This document shows, one piece after another, positions 1 to 9,772 of a stretch of 64,000 bases of DNA; the first letter of the stretch is position 1; each line of letters opens with the position of its first letter. Made by a program: the position numbers and the translations under genes. The DNA lies in contig NZ_AP027291.1 of assembly GCF_030295745.1 (NCBI RefSeq), positions 186,001-250,000 on the forward strand, given 5' to 3'. This DNA is from Mycolicibacterium sp. TUM20985 (GTDB lineage: Bacteria > Actinomycetota > Actinomycetes > Mycobacteriales > Mycobacteriaceae). The notes under the pieces were generated by a model. That model searched no databases and was not told where the DNA came from. It saw only the letters and a list, made by a program, of their open reading frames with translations.

Positions 1-158
1 GTCACCTCGGTGAGGCCCACCTCCGCAGGCGGGCGGCTACTCGTCGTGGACTCCGACGCCTGCGGGGTGCTCGATGAGCACCCCGCCAGGAGAAGGACGC
101 CGACCAGCCCGAGGGCCGCGGCGGTTCGGTGTCGCTTACGCTGCAGCCAAGCTCGCAT
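1..158 (-). CDS. lipoprotein, N-terminal part (runs off window)
   Basis: Reading leftward from the ATG at 158 the frame stays open to the window edge (about 52 codons). It opens with a basic n-region (MRAWLQRKRHR), a hydrophobic stretch and a lipobox LLAGC with the modifiable Cys at residue 27, followed by a Ser/Thr/Pro-rich linker. This is a classic export signal for a membrane-anchored lipoprotein. The start lies inside the 3' end of the pirin gene (23-bp overlap), so the two are probably co-transcribed. In M. tuberculosis the pirin Rv0181c is likewise followed by envelope genes (Rv0180c, LprO Rv0179c), but too little is visible to assign this one. Confidence 0.75.
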   Translation of the reverse strand, partial: MRAWLQRKRHRTAAALGLVGVLLLAGCSSSTPQASESTTSSRPPAEVGLTEV

Positions 159-900
159 GCATCTCCCAGACCAGGATTTCGGAGGGTTCGGTCGCGGTCA
201 CTTGCTGGCCGCCCGATGCCGTGAAGCGCACGGCGTCGCCTTCGTGCAGGGGGCCCGCACCTTCGAGCACGACCTCGCCGCGGGGGACGAACAGGTGCAG
301 ATACGGCGCCTGTGGCAGTTCGATGGTGTCGCCGGGTTGCAGCCGCGCACCGCGCAGTGCGGCGTACTTGTTGCTGATGGTGATGGCGGCGTCATCGGCA
401 TGCTCGGGCATTCCCGAGGCGATCGTCACCAGACCACCGCGCAACATCTCGTCGTCGATCTCGAGCTGCTGATACCCCGGCGTGATGCCTGCTTCGTCCG
501 GGACCACCCACATCTGCACGAAGTGCACCGGTTCGGAGTGCGAGGGGTCACCCGTCAGCGTCCACGAGTCGTTCTTCTCGGAGTGCAGGATTCCGCGACC
601 CGCCGACATGCGTTGTGCCAAGCCGGGATAGATGACACCGGAGTGACCGGTGGAGTCCTGGTGCACCAGCGATCCGCGCAGCACCCAGGTGACGATCTCC
701 ATGTCGCGGTGCGGGTGGGTGTCAAATCCCTTGCCCGGCTTGACCAAGTCGTCGTTGTTGACCAGCAGTAGCCCGTGGTGAGTGTTGGCGGGGTCGTAGT
801 TGCCGCCGAACGAGAACGAGTGCTTGGAGTCGAGCCAGGAGATCTTGGTGGCGGCACGATCCTGTGCGCGCCGGATGTCGACGGTGTCGGTGGGGGTCAT
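136..900 (-). CDS. pirin family protein
   Basis: A 254-aa bicupin of the pirin family, orthologous in position and length to M. tuberculosis Rv0181c. The N-terminal cupin carries the metal ligands: H62 and H64 in THPHRDMEI, H106 and E108 in GILHSEKND. Pirins bind Fe(II) or another metal; some are quercetinases or redox cofactors, so substrate and role are open. It is divergent from a MarR regulator across 80 bp and reads into a lipoprotein gene downstream. The start is ATG at 900. The family call is firm; the reaction is not. Confidence 0.9.
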   Translation of the reverse strand: MTPTDTVDIRRAQDRAATKISWLDSKHSFSFGGNYDPANTHHGLLLVNNDDLVKPGKGFDTHPHRDMEIVTWVLRGSLVHQDSTGHSGVIYPGLAQRMSAGRGILHSEKNDSWTLTGDPSHSEPVHFVQMWVVPDEAGITPGYQQLEIDDEMLRGGLVTIASGMPEHADDAAITISNKYAALRGARLQPGDTIELPQAPYLHLFVPRGEVVLEGAGPLHEGDAVRFTASGGQQVTATEPSEILVWEMHASLAAA

Positions 901-980
901 GCGATCACTCCTTGCGGATCATGGCCAGCCTAGGTGGCTATCACTAGACACGGCAACTTAAATGATGTGTCATATATTCC
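901..980. promoter_or_regulatory. divergent pirin/MarR promoter region with imperfect palindrome
   Basis: The 80 bp between the pirin and MarR starts must hold both promoters. It contains GCCAGCCTAGGTGGC at about 924-938, an imperfect palindrome around the perfect CCTAGG core, and an AT-rich stretch (about 958-979) just before the MarR start. MarR proteins usually bind palindromes between themselves and a divergent gene, so this is a plausible autoregulatory operator. That is inference from layout only. Confidence 0.35.
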
Positions 981-1436
981 ATGTGGCTCTCCGAGGAACA
1001 GCAAGGGGTGTGGCGCGACTATCTGGCGATGAGTGGCTCGCTGCAGGCCGCGATGAACCGGCAACTGCAGCGTGACTGCGGGCTCTCCCTCTCCGACTAC
1101 GACGTATTGGTCGCCCTCGACGAGCGCGAGGTGTGCCGGGTGAACGAGCTCGGCGAGCGACTCGGCTGGGAGCAGAGCCGCCTGTCCCACCAATTGCGGC
1201 GCATGCGGTCGCGGGGCCTCGTCGACAGGCGCGGAGCCGACGATGACCGGCGCGGTGCCACCGTCGAGCTCACGACCGCAGGCCGCGCGGCACTGGAGTC
1301 GGCGGCCGCCGGCCACGTCGCGCTGGTTCGGGACATGGTGTTCGACGGGATGCGGCCGGCCGATGTCCGCGCAGTGGGCCGGTGGACGTCGACGGTGCTG
1401 GAGCGGCTGCGCGAGCGCGAACACCCGTCGGCTTAA
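981..1436 (+). CDS. MarR family transcriptional regulator
   Basis: A 151-aa winged-helix protein of normal MarR length. Residues ~35-100 hold the HTH and wing: LSDYDVLVALDE, then LGWEQSRLSHQLRRM as recognition helix, then the wing RRGADDDRRGATVELT with the family's D-DRR pattern. It is divergent from the pirin gene and ends 10 bp before an SDR gene on the same strand, so it probably controls one or both. The ligand is unknown. This gene and the SDR are not part of the M. tuberculosis Rv0181c-sigG arrangement and look like a local insertion. Confidence 0.88.
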   Translation: MWLSEEQQGVWRDYLAMSGSLQAAMNRQLQRDCGLSLSDYDVLVALDEREVCRVNELGERLGWEQSRLSHQLRRMRSRGLVDRRGADDDRRGATVELTTAGRAALESAAAGHVALVRDMVFDGMRPADVRAVGRWTSTVLERLREREHPSA

Positions 1437-1446
1437 TCTGTTCGTC

Positions 1447-2223
1447 GTGGACATCAACGGAGCTAGTGCAATCGTCACCGGTGGCGCGTCGGGTATCGGC
1501 GCCGCCTCGGCCCGCCTCTTGGCCGACAGGGGAGCGCGGGTCGTCGTCGCCGACCTGCAGGCCGATCGCGGGCAGGAACTCGCCCACGAGATCGGCGGCG
1601 TCTTCGTCAGCGTGGACGTGACCAACACCGAGCAGATCGAAGATGCCGTCAACACGGCCGCCGATCTGGGCCCACTGCGGGCGCTGGTCAACTCGGCAGG
1701 CATCGGCTGGGCGCAGCGCACCATCGGCAAGGACGGTGAGTTCGCGTCGGCGCACAACCTCGACGCCTACAAGAAGGTGCTGGCCATCAACCTGGTCGGC
1801 ACCTTCGACTGCATCCGGCTGGCCGCCACCGCGATGAGCCGAAATGAGCCCACCGACACCGGCGAGCGGGGTGCCATCGTCAACATGACCAGCGTGGCGG
1901 CGTTCGACGGGCAGATCGGGCAGGCTGCGTACTCGTCGTCCAAGGGCGGCGTCGTCGGCTTGACCCTGCCGGTCGCCCGCGACCTCTCCGCCGTGGGCGT
2001 CCGCGTCAACACCGTCGCCCCCGGCCTGATCGACACCCCGATCTACGGCGAGGGTGAGGCATCCGAGGCGTTCAAGGCCAAGCTGGGCGAATCGGTGCTC
2101 TTCCCGCACCGCCTCGGCAAGCCCGAGGAGTTGGCGTCGATGGTCGTCGAGCTCATCACGAACTCGTACATGAACGCCGAGGTGGTCCGGGTCGACGGCG
2201 GCATCCGGATGCCTCCCAAGTAG
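1447..2223 (+). CDS. short-chain dehydrogenase (3-hydroxyacyl-CoA dehydrogenase type 2-like)
   Basis: A 258-aa classical SDR starting at GTG 1447, ten bases after the MarR stop. The NAD(P)-binding motif TGGASGIGAA is at residues 11-20 and the catalytic pair is Y162 and K166 in YSSSKGG. The C-terminal end VRVDGGIRMPPK and overall pattern resemble the type-2 3-hydroxyacyl-CoA / 2-methyl-3-hydroxybutyryl-CoA dehydrogenase group. The likely role is oxidation of a hydroxyacyl-CoA or similar alcohol in the cytoplasm. The frame is open upstream into the MarR gene, but the conserved beta-strand begins just after GTG 1447. Exact substrate is inferred. Confidence 0.85.
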   Translation: MDINGASAIVTGGASGIGAASARLLADRGARVVVADLQADRGQELAHEIGGVFVSVDVTNTEQIEDAVNTAADLGPLRALVNSAGIGWAQRTIGKDGEFASAHNLDAYKKVLAINLVGTFDCIRLAATAMSRNEPTDTGERGAIVNMTSVAAFDGQIGQAAYSSSKGGVVGLTLPVARDLSAVGVRVNTVAPGLIDTPIYGEGEASEAFKAKLGESVLFPHRLGKPEELASMVVELITNSYMNAEVVRVDGGIRMPPK

Positions 2224-2233
2224 CACCCCCCGT

Positions 2234-2290
2234 CGAGTGGCCACTCATCGCACGGATTCTGGGCGATCGCGTGCCATAGGTGGCCACTCG
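2234..2290. terminator. nested palindrome between convergent SDR and sigG
   Basis: Between the two convergent stops lies an inverted repeat with perfect 11-bp arms, CGAGTGGCCAC (2234-2244) and GTGGCCACTCG (2280-2290). A second pair on nearly the same axis (GCACGGAT at 2250-2257; ATCGCGTGC at 2266-2274, one bulged base) lies inside. The position suits a bidirectional transcription stop. There is no T-tract, as is usual in mycobacteria, so termination is inferred. Confidence 0.6.
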
Positions 2291-2294
2291 CGGG

Positions 2295-3287
2295 TCAGAG
2301 CGTGGCGGGCAAACCGAAGCGGTCGAACAGCTGGGCGTCGGCGTGGAAGGCCACCACATGCGAGATGCCACCCGGTTGGACGGACAGCACGTGCAGCTGG
2401 AACGCCTCGTGCGCACCCGTCTCGCGGTTGAGCATGTACAGCGCCGCGGTGGGTTGCCCGTTCGCGGTGGTGGCGACGAACCGCATGTCGCCGGCGCCCT
2501 CGGCGGGACAGTGCACCGTCGACAGCGTGACGATGTCCGCCGGCCCCTGGTACCACCCGTCGAACGGCGGCATCTCGAAGATCGCCTCGTCGGTGAACAG
2601 CGTGACGAGCTTGTCCATGTCGTAGGTCTCGAACGCGGTGATGTACTTCGCCAGCATCTCCTGCGCCTCCGGCGACTCGGGCTCGGCGATGTCGTCGTCC
2701 TGGCTGGGCTGGACGTCGTTCAGCTGCGCGCGCGCCCGCTGCAGCAGGCTGTTGACGGCCGCGGTGGATACCCCGATGGCCTCGGCTACCTCGGCGGCCC
2801 TCCACTGCAGCACCTCGCGCAGCACCAAAACCGCCCGCTGACGCGGTGAAAGATGTTGCAGCGCAGCGATGAACGCCAATCGCACCGACTCGCGCGACTC
2901 CACGATGACCGAGGGATCGGTCGGATGGTCGCGCGGCGAGTCCGGCAGCGGCTCCAGCCAGGTGACCTCGGGGTGCTGGGCGATGTCGGCGGTGGGGTCG
3001 GAGTTCGGCGCGCCGAGTCCGGTGGGCAGCGGGCGGCGCTGGCGGCCCTCCAGCGCGGTCAGGCTTGCGTTGGTCGCGATCCGATACAGCCAGGTCCGGA
3101 TCGACGATCGCCCTTCGAACCCCTCATAGGACTTCCACGCGCGGAGATAGGTTTCCTGGACCAGGTCCTCGGCGTCGTGAATCGACCCCGTCATGCGGTA
3201 GCAGTGCGCCAACAGTTCCCGCCGGTAACGCTGCGCATCGGCGAGGAAGGCGTCCTTCGAGTCGAAATTTTCAGCCAGCACGCTCAC
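2295..3287 (-). CDS. sigG: ECF RNA polymerase sigma factor SigG
   Basis: A 330-aa ECF sigma factor matching M. tuberculosis SigG (Rv0182c) in architecture and conserved stretches. Sigma region 2 spans about residues 20-85 (LLAHCYRMTGSIHDAEDLVQ), region 4 about 139-190 (LQHLSPRQRAVLVLRE), and a SnoaL-like C-terminal domain about 215-330 replaces a separate anti-sigma factor. GTG at 3287 gives the VSVLAEN start seen in SigG. A TAGGCT -10 box ends 7 nt before it, so the transcript is probably leaderless. Divergent from the monoacylglycerol lipase gene, as in M. tuberculosis. SigG is linked to DNA-damage/SOS-type responses in M. tuberculosis. Confidence 0.93.
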   Translation of the reverse strand: MSVLAENFDSKDAFLADAQRYRRELLAHCYRMTGSIHDAEDLVQETYLRAWKSYEGFEGRSSIRTWLYRIATNASLTALEGRQRRPLPTGLGAPNSDPTADIAQHPEVTWLEPLPDSPRDHPTDPSVIVESRESVRLAFIAALQHLSPRQRAVLVLREVLQWRAAEVAEAIGVSTAAVNSLLQRARAQLNDVQPSQDDDIAEPESPEAQEMLAKYITAFETYDMDKLVTLFTDEAIFEMPPFDGWYQGPADIVTLSTVHCPAEGAGDMRFVATTANGQPTAALYMLNRETGAHEAFQLHVLSVQPGGISHVVAFHADAQLFDRFGLPATL

Positions 3288-3294
3288 GGATTGG

Positions 3295-3300
3295 AGCCTA
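3295..3300 (-). promoter_or_regulatory. -10 box of sigG (leaderless)
   Basis: TAGGCT on the minus strand, then a 7-nt spacer (CCAATCC) and the GTG start. This spacing places the transcription start at or next to the start codon. Confidence 0.55.
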
Positions 3301-3314
3301 CCGAGAAGGTGTGA

Positions 3315-5296
<1,982 letters not shown>

Positions 5297-5300
5297 TGAC

Positions 5301-5306
5301 TAGACT
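5301..5306 (+). promoter_or_regulatory. -10 box of quinone reductase gene (leaderless)
   Basis: TAGACT, then CGCGCCC (7 nt), then the ATG at 5314. It begins 5 bp after the upstream stop codon. Confidence 0.55.
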
Positions 5307-5313
5307 CGCGCCC

Positions 5314-6246
5314 ATGACGAGAACAGTGGTCGCCACTGCCTACGGCGGGCCGGAAGTCCTTGCGGTGCAAGACATCGAGCTGCCCGCACTCGGCGAGGGG
5401 CAGGTCTACGTCGACGTCCGGGCCGCGGGCACCAACCCCGTCGACTACAAGCTGTACGGCGGCGAGATGGGCAACGACCCGGCCAGCCTTCCGATGCCGA
5501 TCGGGTTGGAGGTGGCAGGTGTCGTCGCGGAGATCACGCCCGGCGCCTCGGGATACACCGGACCACTGACAGTCGGTGACGAGGTGGCGGTGACCAACAT
5601 CAGCGGTGGCTACGCAGACCGCGTCATCGCCGACGCCGCTGACGTGGGCCACAAGCCTCCGTCGCTCAGCTTCGAGCAAGCCGCGGGACTCCTGCTCGCC
5701 GGCGGCACCGCGTGGCACCTGTTGACGAACACGCGGGTGGGGACGGGCGACACCGTGCTGATCCACGGGGCCAGTGGCGGCGTGGGGCTGTTGGCGGTGC
5801 AGCTCGCGGTGGCGCGCGGCGCGAAGGTGATCGCGACGGCGAGCCCATCGCGGCACGATCAGCTGCGCGGATACGGTGCCGAACCGATCGCGTACGGCGA
5901 GGGACTGGCCGACCGGGTGCGTGCGATCGGCCCCGTCGACGCGGCGCTGGACCTGGTCGGCACCGACGAAGCGCTGGACACGTCGGTCGAACTCGTCGCC
6001 GACCGCAGCCGCATCGCCACGATCGCCGGTTTCGGGCGAGCGGCGGAGCTGGGGATTGCGGCGCTGACCGGCGCCGACGGCGGCCAGGCCATCCGGGATG
6101 CCGCCCGCGTCGAACTGATCAGGCTCGCGGCGACGGACGGGCTGGACGTGACGGTGGACCGGGTGTTTCCACTCGATGAGGCGGCTGAGGCCCACCGCTA
6201 TCTGCAGACCGGGCACGCCCGCGGCAAAGTCGTACTGGTGCCCTAA
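5314..6246 (+). CDS. NADPH:quinone reductase-like MDR oxidoreductase
   Basis: A 310-aa zinc-free medium-chain dehydrogenase/reductase. It has an N-terminal GroES-like domain (residues ~1-120, ATAYGGPEVL near the start) and a Rossmann domain with GASGGVGLLAVQLA near residues 150-164. Zinc-ligand Cys residues are absent, which fits the quinone oxidoreductase / zeta-crystallin group using NADPH. The start was set at ATG 5314 because the upstream in-frame sequence lies inside the previous gene and a -10 box precedes it. Cytoplasmic; the quinone or enone substrate is unknown. Confidence 0.85.
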   Translation: MTRTVVATAYGGPEVLAVQDIELPALGEGQVYVDVRAAGTNPVDYKLYGGEMGNDPASLPMPIGLEVAGVVAEITPGASGYTGPLTVGDEVAVTNISGGYADRVIADAADVGHKPPSLSFEQAAGLLLAGGTAWHLLTNTRVGTGDTVLIHGASGGVGLLAVQLAVARGAKVIATASPSRHDQLRGYGAEPIAYGEGLADRVRAIGPVDAALDLVGTDEALDTSVELVADRSRIATIAGFGRAAELGIAALTGADGGQAIRDAARVELIRLAATDGLDVTVDRVFPLDEAAEAHRYLQTGHARGKVVLVP

Positions 6247-6255
6247 CTTGAGCGC

Positions 6256-6360
6256 ATGAGTGACAAGCGAGTAGCGGAGCGGATCCGCGCATGAGGTCCC
6301 AGCGAGTAGCGGAGCGGATCCGCGCATGAGGTCCCAGCGAGTAGCGGAGCGGATCCGCGC
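6256..6360 (+). repeat. three tandem 35-bp repeats forming overlapping micro-ORFs (MIRU-like leader)
   Basis: Three 35-bp units lie head to tail at 6256-6290, 6291-6325 and 6326-6360; all share the 25-bp block 5'-AGCGAGTAGCGGAGCGG... ending in ATCCGCGC. Units 2 and 3 are identical; unit 1 differs only in its first 10 bases. Each unit starts with ATG and encodes a 12-residue peptide (MSDKRVAERIRA in unit 1, MRSQRVAERIRA in units 2 and 3). Its TGA overlaps the next unit's ATG as ATGA; the last ATGA overlaps the DUF2786 start at 6361. The ATGAGTGAC of the gene start also opens unit 1, as if copies were inserted at or duplicated from the start codon. This resembles M. tuberculosis MIRUs. Confidence 0.9.
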
Positions 6361-7110
6361 ATGAGTGACGACAAGATGCTGGCGCGGATCGCCGCGCTTC
6401 TCCGCCAAGCCGAGAACACCGACAACGCCCACGAAGCCGAAGCGTTCATGTCGGCCGCGCAACGGCTCGCGACCACCACGTCGATCGACCTCGCCGTGGC
6501 CAGGGCGCACGCGTCGAGCCGCACGCCCGCGCAGGCGCCCGTCCAACGCACGGTCACCATCGGGGACGCGGGCAGCAAGGGCTTGCGCACCTACGTCCAA
6601 CTGTTCGTCGCGATCGCGATGGCCAACGACGTGAAGTGCGACGTCGCGTCCAACTCGACGTTCGTCTACGCCTACGGTTTCGCCGAGGACATCGACGCCA
6701 CCCATGCGCTGTACGCCAGCCTGGTGGTGCAGATGGTGAAGGCGTCCGACGCCTACATCGCGACGGGCGCGCACCGGCCCACCCCGACCATCACGGCACG
6801 CCTGAACTTTCACCTGGCGTTCGGGGCGCGCATCGGGCAGCGGTTGTCGGAGGCGCGCGACGAGGCCAGGCAGGAAGCCACCACCGGTCGCGATCAGCAG
6901 CCGGGAACGGCAATCGCGTTGCGCAACAAGGAGCTCGAGTTGAAGGGCTTCTATCGTCAGGCATCGAAGGCGCGGGGTACCTGGCGTGCCTCCAGCGCGT
7001 CGGCGGGCTATTCGTCGGCAGCCCGCCGCGCCGGTGATCGGGCCGGACGCCGAGCCCGGCTCGGGCCGAGCACCGAATTCGCCGGGGCGCGAAAGACCTT
7101 GGACCGGTAA
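6361..7110 (+). CDS. DUF2786 domain protein (Rv0184-like)
   Basis: A 249-aa protein with an N-terminal DUF2786 helical region (residues ~3-45, MLARIAALLRQAENTDNAHEAEAF) and a longer conserved middle domain (~60-200), ending in a basic Arg-rich tail. Position and length match M. tuberculosis Rv0184. The domain occurs with metallohydrolases and in phage contexts; its biochemistry is not known to me. It is preceded directly by three ATGA-coupled micro-ORFs that may meter its translation, and followed 8 bp later by the metallohydrolase gene, so the pair is an operon. Start: ATG 6361. Confidence 0.82.
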   Translation: MSDDKMLARIAALLRQAENTDNAHEAEAFMSAAQRLATTTSIDLAVARAHASSRTPAQAPVQRTVTIGDAGSKGLRTYVQLFVAIAMANDVKCDVASNSTFVYAYGFAEDIDATHALYASLVVQMVKASDAYIATGAHRPTPTITARLNFHLAFGARIGQRLSEARDEARQEATTGRDQQPGTAIALRNKELELKGFYRQASKARGTWRASSASAGYSSAARRAGDRAGRRARLGPSTEFAGARKTLDR

Positions 7111-7118
7111 CGGGCCGG

Positions 7119-7610
7119 ATGCCGCGGGACGCGCAGCGCTCGAAGGTCTACGCCGCAGAGCAGTTCGTGCGGACGCTCTTCGACCGGGCGGCCGAGCGGG
7201 GCAGTCGGTCCGTGGACTTCTTCGGTGCGCAGCTGACCCTCCCCCCGGAGGGGCGGTTCGCCTCGGTGGACTCGGTCCGGCGCTACGTCGACGACGTGAC
7301 GCGCCTGCCATCCGTCCGGACGCGGTGGCCCACCGCCGAACCGCTGGCGGTGCGGGCCCGTCGCGGTGTCACCGCCGCGCACTACGAGTACGACCGCAGC
7401 GTCGCCACCATCGCGGTGCCCGATCGCCACAGCACGTGGGCGCTGCGAGAACTGGTCGTGCTGCACGAGATCGCCCACCACCTCAGCCGGGCGGCGCCGC
7501 CGCATGGTCCGGCGTTCGTCGCCGCGTTCTGCGAGTTGGCCGAGGCGGTGATGGGTCCGGAGGTCGGCCACGTGCTGCGGGTGGTCTACGCGAAGGAGGG
7601 CGTGCGGTGA
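7119..7610 (+). CDS. TIGR04338-type putative zinc metallohydrolase (Rv0185-like)
   Basis: A 163-aa protein with a clear zinc-protease-like motif HEIAHH at residues 116-121 and a further His in PPHGPAFVAAF as likely third ligand. Length and order match M. tuberculosis Rv0185, next to Rv0184. The family is an actinobacterial minimal metallohydrolase with no defined substrate. It is cytoplasmic by sequence, with no signal peptide. It starts 8 bp after the DUF2786 gene, so the two products probably work together. Confidence 0.85.
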   Translation: MPRDAQRSKVYAAEQFVRTLFDRAAERGSRSVDFFGAQLTLPPEGRFASVDSVRRYVDDVTRLPSVRTRWPTAEPLAVRARRGVTAAHYEYDRSVATIAVPDRHSTWALRELVVLHEIAHHLSRAAPPHGPAFVAAFCELAEAVMGPEVGHVLRVVYAKEGVR

Positions 7611-7621
7611 GGTGGACCCGC

Positions 7622-7627
7622 TAGCGT
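7622..7627 (+). promoter_or_regulatory. -10 box of O-methyltransferase gene (leaderless)
   Basis: TAGCGT, then GGATCGG (7 nt), then GTG at 7635. The box overlaps an alternative upstream GTG at 7626, which argues for 7635 as the true start. Confidence 0.5.
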
Positions 7628-7634
7628 GGATCGG

Positions 7635-8312
7635 GTGAACGACGCGGACCCACAGGCGCTCGACGCCATGTTCGGCGAGCTGCTGCACACCGAGGACGAC
7701 GTCCTGGCCGCGGCGCGGTCGGCCGCCGACGCCGCGGGGATGCCGAAGATCGAGGTCTCGGCTCAGCACGGCAAGCTGCTGTCGCTGCTGGCCACGGTCA
7801 CGAAGGCGACCCGCGTGCTCGAGATCGGCACCCTGGCCGGCTACAGCACGATCGCCCTGGCGCGCGGCGTGGGACTCGGGGGTCGCGTGGTCACGCTGGA
7901 GTACGAGCCCAGACATGCGGAGGTGGCCATGGCCAACCTGGTGGCGGCCGGTGTCGAGACCCGCGTGGAGATCATCGTCGGCGCCGCCCTCGACACGTTG
8001 CCGAGGCTGGCCGAGCGCGGTGACCGGTTCGACATGTTCTTCATCGACGCCGACAAGGAGAACAACGCCGCCTACGTGCAGTGGGCCGTCGAACTCGCGA
8101 CGCCCGGCGCGGTCATCGTGATCGACAACATCGCTCGCATGGGGCGCGTCCTGGATCCTTCGCCCGACGACCACCAAGCCCGTGCCGTCAAGGACATGTT
8201 CGCGATGATGGGCGAGCACCCGCGACTGGACACCGCGGCGATCCAGACCGTCGGCACCAAGGGGTGGGACGGGTTCGCCGTCGCGGTCGTGCGCGAGGAT
8301 CCCCGCGCATGA
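7635..8312 (+). CDS. class I SAM-dependent O-methyltransferase (Rv0187-like)
   Basis: 225 aa from GTG 7635, of the catechol/caffeoyl-CoA O-methyltransferase type. The SAM-binding motif VLEIGTLAGYSTIALARG is near residues 57-74. FIDADKENNAAY near 135-146 supplies the metal/catalytic Asp and Lys; VIVIDNIARMG follows. It matches M. tuberculosis Rv0187 in length and motifs, keeping synteny though the bglS gene of that region is absent. The family methylates hydroxyls on small aromatics or CoA esters using Mg2+. GTG 7626 is an alternative start, three codons upstream. Confidence 0.9.
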   Translation: MNDADPQALDAMFGELLHTEDDVLAAARSAADAAGMPKIEVSAQHGKLLSLLATVTKATRVLEIGTLAGYSTIALARGVGLGGRVVTLEYEPRHAEVAMANLVAAGVETRVEIIVGAALDTLPRLAERGDRFDMFFIDADKENNAAYVQWAVELATPGAVIVIDNIARMGRVLDPSPDDHQARAVKDMFAMMGEHPRLDTAAIQTVGTKGWDGFAVAVVREDPRA

Positions 8313-8326
8313 CCGCCGCAGTCGCG

Positions 8327-8332
8327 TAGCGT
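8327..8332 (+). promoter_or_regulatory. -10 box of the moxR3-type operon (leaderless)
   Basis: TAGCGT, then CGGCCTG (7 nt), then GTG at 8340. It is the only promoter-like element before the five-gene coupled operon. Confidence 0.55.
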
Positions 8333-8339
8333 CGGCCTG

Positions 8340-9290
8340 GTGCAGCCTCGGGGGAGGACACGCAGTATCGCTCCCGTGACCGTCCTGGTCGCGCTCCTCT
8401 TCATGGCCGCGGCCGCCCTGCGGGGATACGTCCCAGGCGCCGAACCCGCTCCGCGCGAACCCGCTGGCGACGACCCGGTGGCCCTCGTCGTCGTCATGGT
8501 GCTGCTGGTGGCGGCGGTCGCCGTCGTCGCCGTCGCGGTGATCACCCGGCTGCGCCACCGCGGCGAGGCACCGCCACGGGTTACCGCGAGACCCGACTGG
8601 CTGCGCGGGGACCGCGGCCGGCCGACGTGGCGGATCGCGATCATTGCGTTCGCCCTGCTCCTCGGCTGGCTCCTGCTCTCAGTGCTCCTCGGCCAACTGG
8701 GCGGCGGCACCGCGGGCGATGCGGACACTCCCGGTGCGACGCCGGACGCCGCCGACGCGCCGGACGCGAGTGGATCTCCGTCGACGTTGCCGACCGAGCC
8801 GGACGGCGGCTCCGATCTGCTCGGGTACTTCTACGGCGCGACCGTGATCTTCCTCGTCGTCATCGTGGTCGGGTCGATCATCGCCGCGCGCAGACGACCC
8901 CCTCCCGCGGGGTCCAACCCACTCGCGCCGCACGACCCGACCTCCGACCCGGCGGACGGATCCGAATCCCTGGCTCGCGCAGCCGAAGTCGGGCTGGCGG
9001 AGGTCGGCGACCTCACCCGCGAGCCGCGCAAGGCGATCATCGCGTGCTATGCCGCCATGGAGCGGCAGCTGTCACTCCTGCCGGACGCCGCGCCGCGGGA
9101 CTTCGACACGGCATCGGAGGTGCTGGCTCGCGCGGTCGAGCACCATGCGCTGGCCCCCGACAGTGCGACTCAACTTGTCGACCTGTTCGAGGAGGCCCGG
9201 TTCAGCCGGCACGTGATGAACGAGGGGCACCGTGATGCGGCGGTCGCCGTCCTCACCCACGTGCTCGACGAGCTTCGGAGTCACGCGTGA
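8340..9290 (+). CDS. DUF4129 membrane protein of moxR operon (Rv3166c-like)
   Basis: A 316-aa membrane protein with four predicted transmembrane segments (about residues 14-30, 44-66, 98-118, 160-182) and a soluble C-terminal DUF4129 region from ~215 (PRKAIIACYAAMERQLS). It is first in a five-gene operon whose order matches M. tuberculosis Rv3166c-Rv3165c-moxR3-Rv3163c-Rv3162c. MoxR/DUF58/DUF4129 operons are thought to act in assembly or quality control of envelope proteins; the exact role here is unknown. The stop overlaps the next start (GTGA). Confidence 0.82.
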   Translation: MQPRGRTRSIAPVTVLVALLFMAAAALRGYVPGAEPAPREPAGDDPVALVVVMVLLVAAVAVVAVAVITRLRHRGEAPPRVTARPDWLRGDRGRPTWRIAIIAFALLLGWLLLSVLLGQLGGGTAGDADTPGATPDAADAPDASGSPSTLPTEPDGGSDLLGYFYGATVIFLVVIVVGSIIAARRRPPPAGSNPLAPHDPTSDPADGSESLARAAEVGLAEVGDLTREPRKAIIACYAAMERQLSLLPDAAPRDFDTASEVLARAVEHHALAPDSATQLVDLFEEARFSRHVMNEGHRDAAVAVLTHVLDELRSHA

Positions 9291-9772
9291 AGAAGCTGGC
9301 CGCTGCGGCGTTCGTGACGATCCTCGGCGCCCAGCTGATGGCGCTGTCGCACCCCGACCGGCGCGTCGTGCTCTGGGCGGGTGCCGCGGCCGCCGTTGTC
9401 GTCCTCCTGGTGCTGCGCTGGTTCCTGGTGCGCAGCGCCGGGTTCACCGTCGACGACTCCCGCGCCCGCGATCCGGCCGAGTCGTTGCGCCGGTGGCGAT
9501 CGAAGACCGAGATCCTCGTCGCGCGCGCCGACTCGACCCGGCTGGACTGGGACAAGTACCTGCGCCCCATGCTCGCGCGGCAGTTCGAACTCGCGACGGG
9601 ATCCCGAAAGGCCAAGGATCCGAAGGCCTTTCGGGCGACCGCCGTCAGCCTGTTCGGTGAGCAGCTGTGGTATTGGGTGGATCCCGACAACGTATCGCGC
9701 AGCGGAGCCGAAGAACCCGGTCCCGGGCGCGCCGTGCTCGACGACGCCCTGCAACGCCTGGAGGCGATATGA
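9287..9772 (+). CDS. membrane protein of moxR operon (Rv3165c-like)
   Basis: A 161-aa protein with two N-terminal transmembrane segments (residues ~4-20 and ~26-45), then a soluble domain containing FTVDDSRARDPAESLRRWRS. Size and position match Rv3165c. The GTG start overlaps the previous stop and its own TGA overlaps the moxR ATG, so expression is coupled through the operon. No catalytic motif is visible. It probably forms a membrane complex with the flanking DUF4129 and DUF58 proteins. Confidence 0.78.
   Translation: MKKLAAAAFVTILGAQLMALSHPDRRVVLWAGAAAAVVVLLVLRWFLVRSAGFTVDDSRARDPAESLRRWRSKTEILVARADSTRLDWDKYLRPMLARQFELATGSRKAKDPKAFRATAVSLFGEQLWYWVDPDNVSRSGAEEPGPGRAVLDDALQRLEAI

Noticed and set aside
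6256..6360. CRISPR-like array
   Set aside because: Units are contiguous 35-bp repeats with no spacers and no cas genes nearby.
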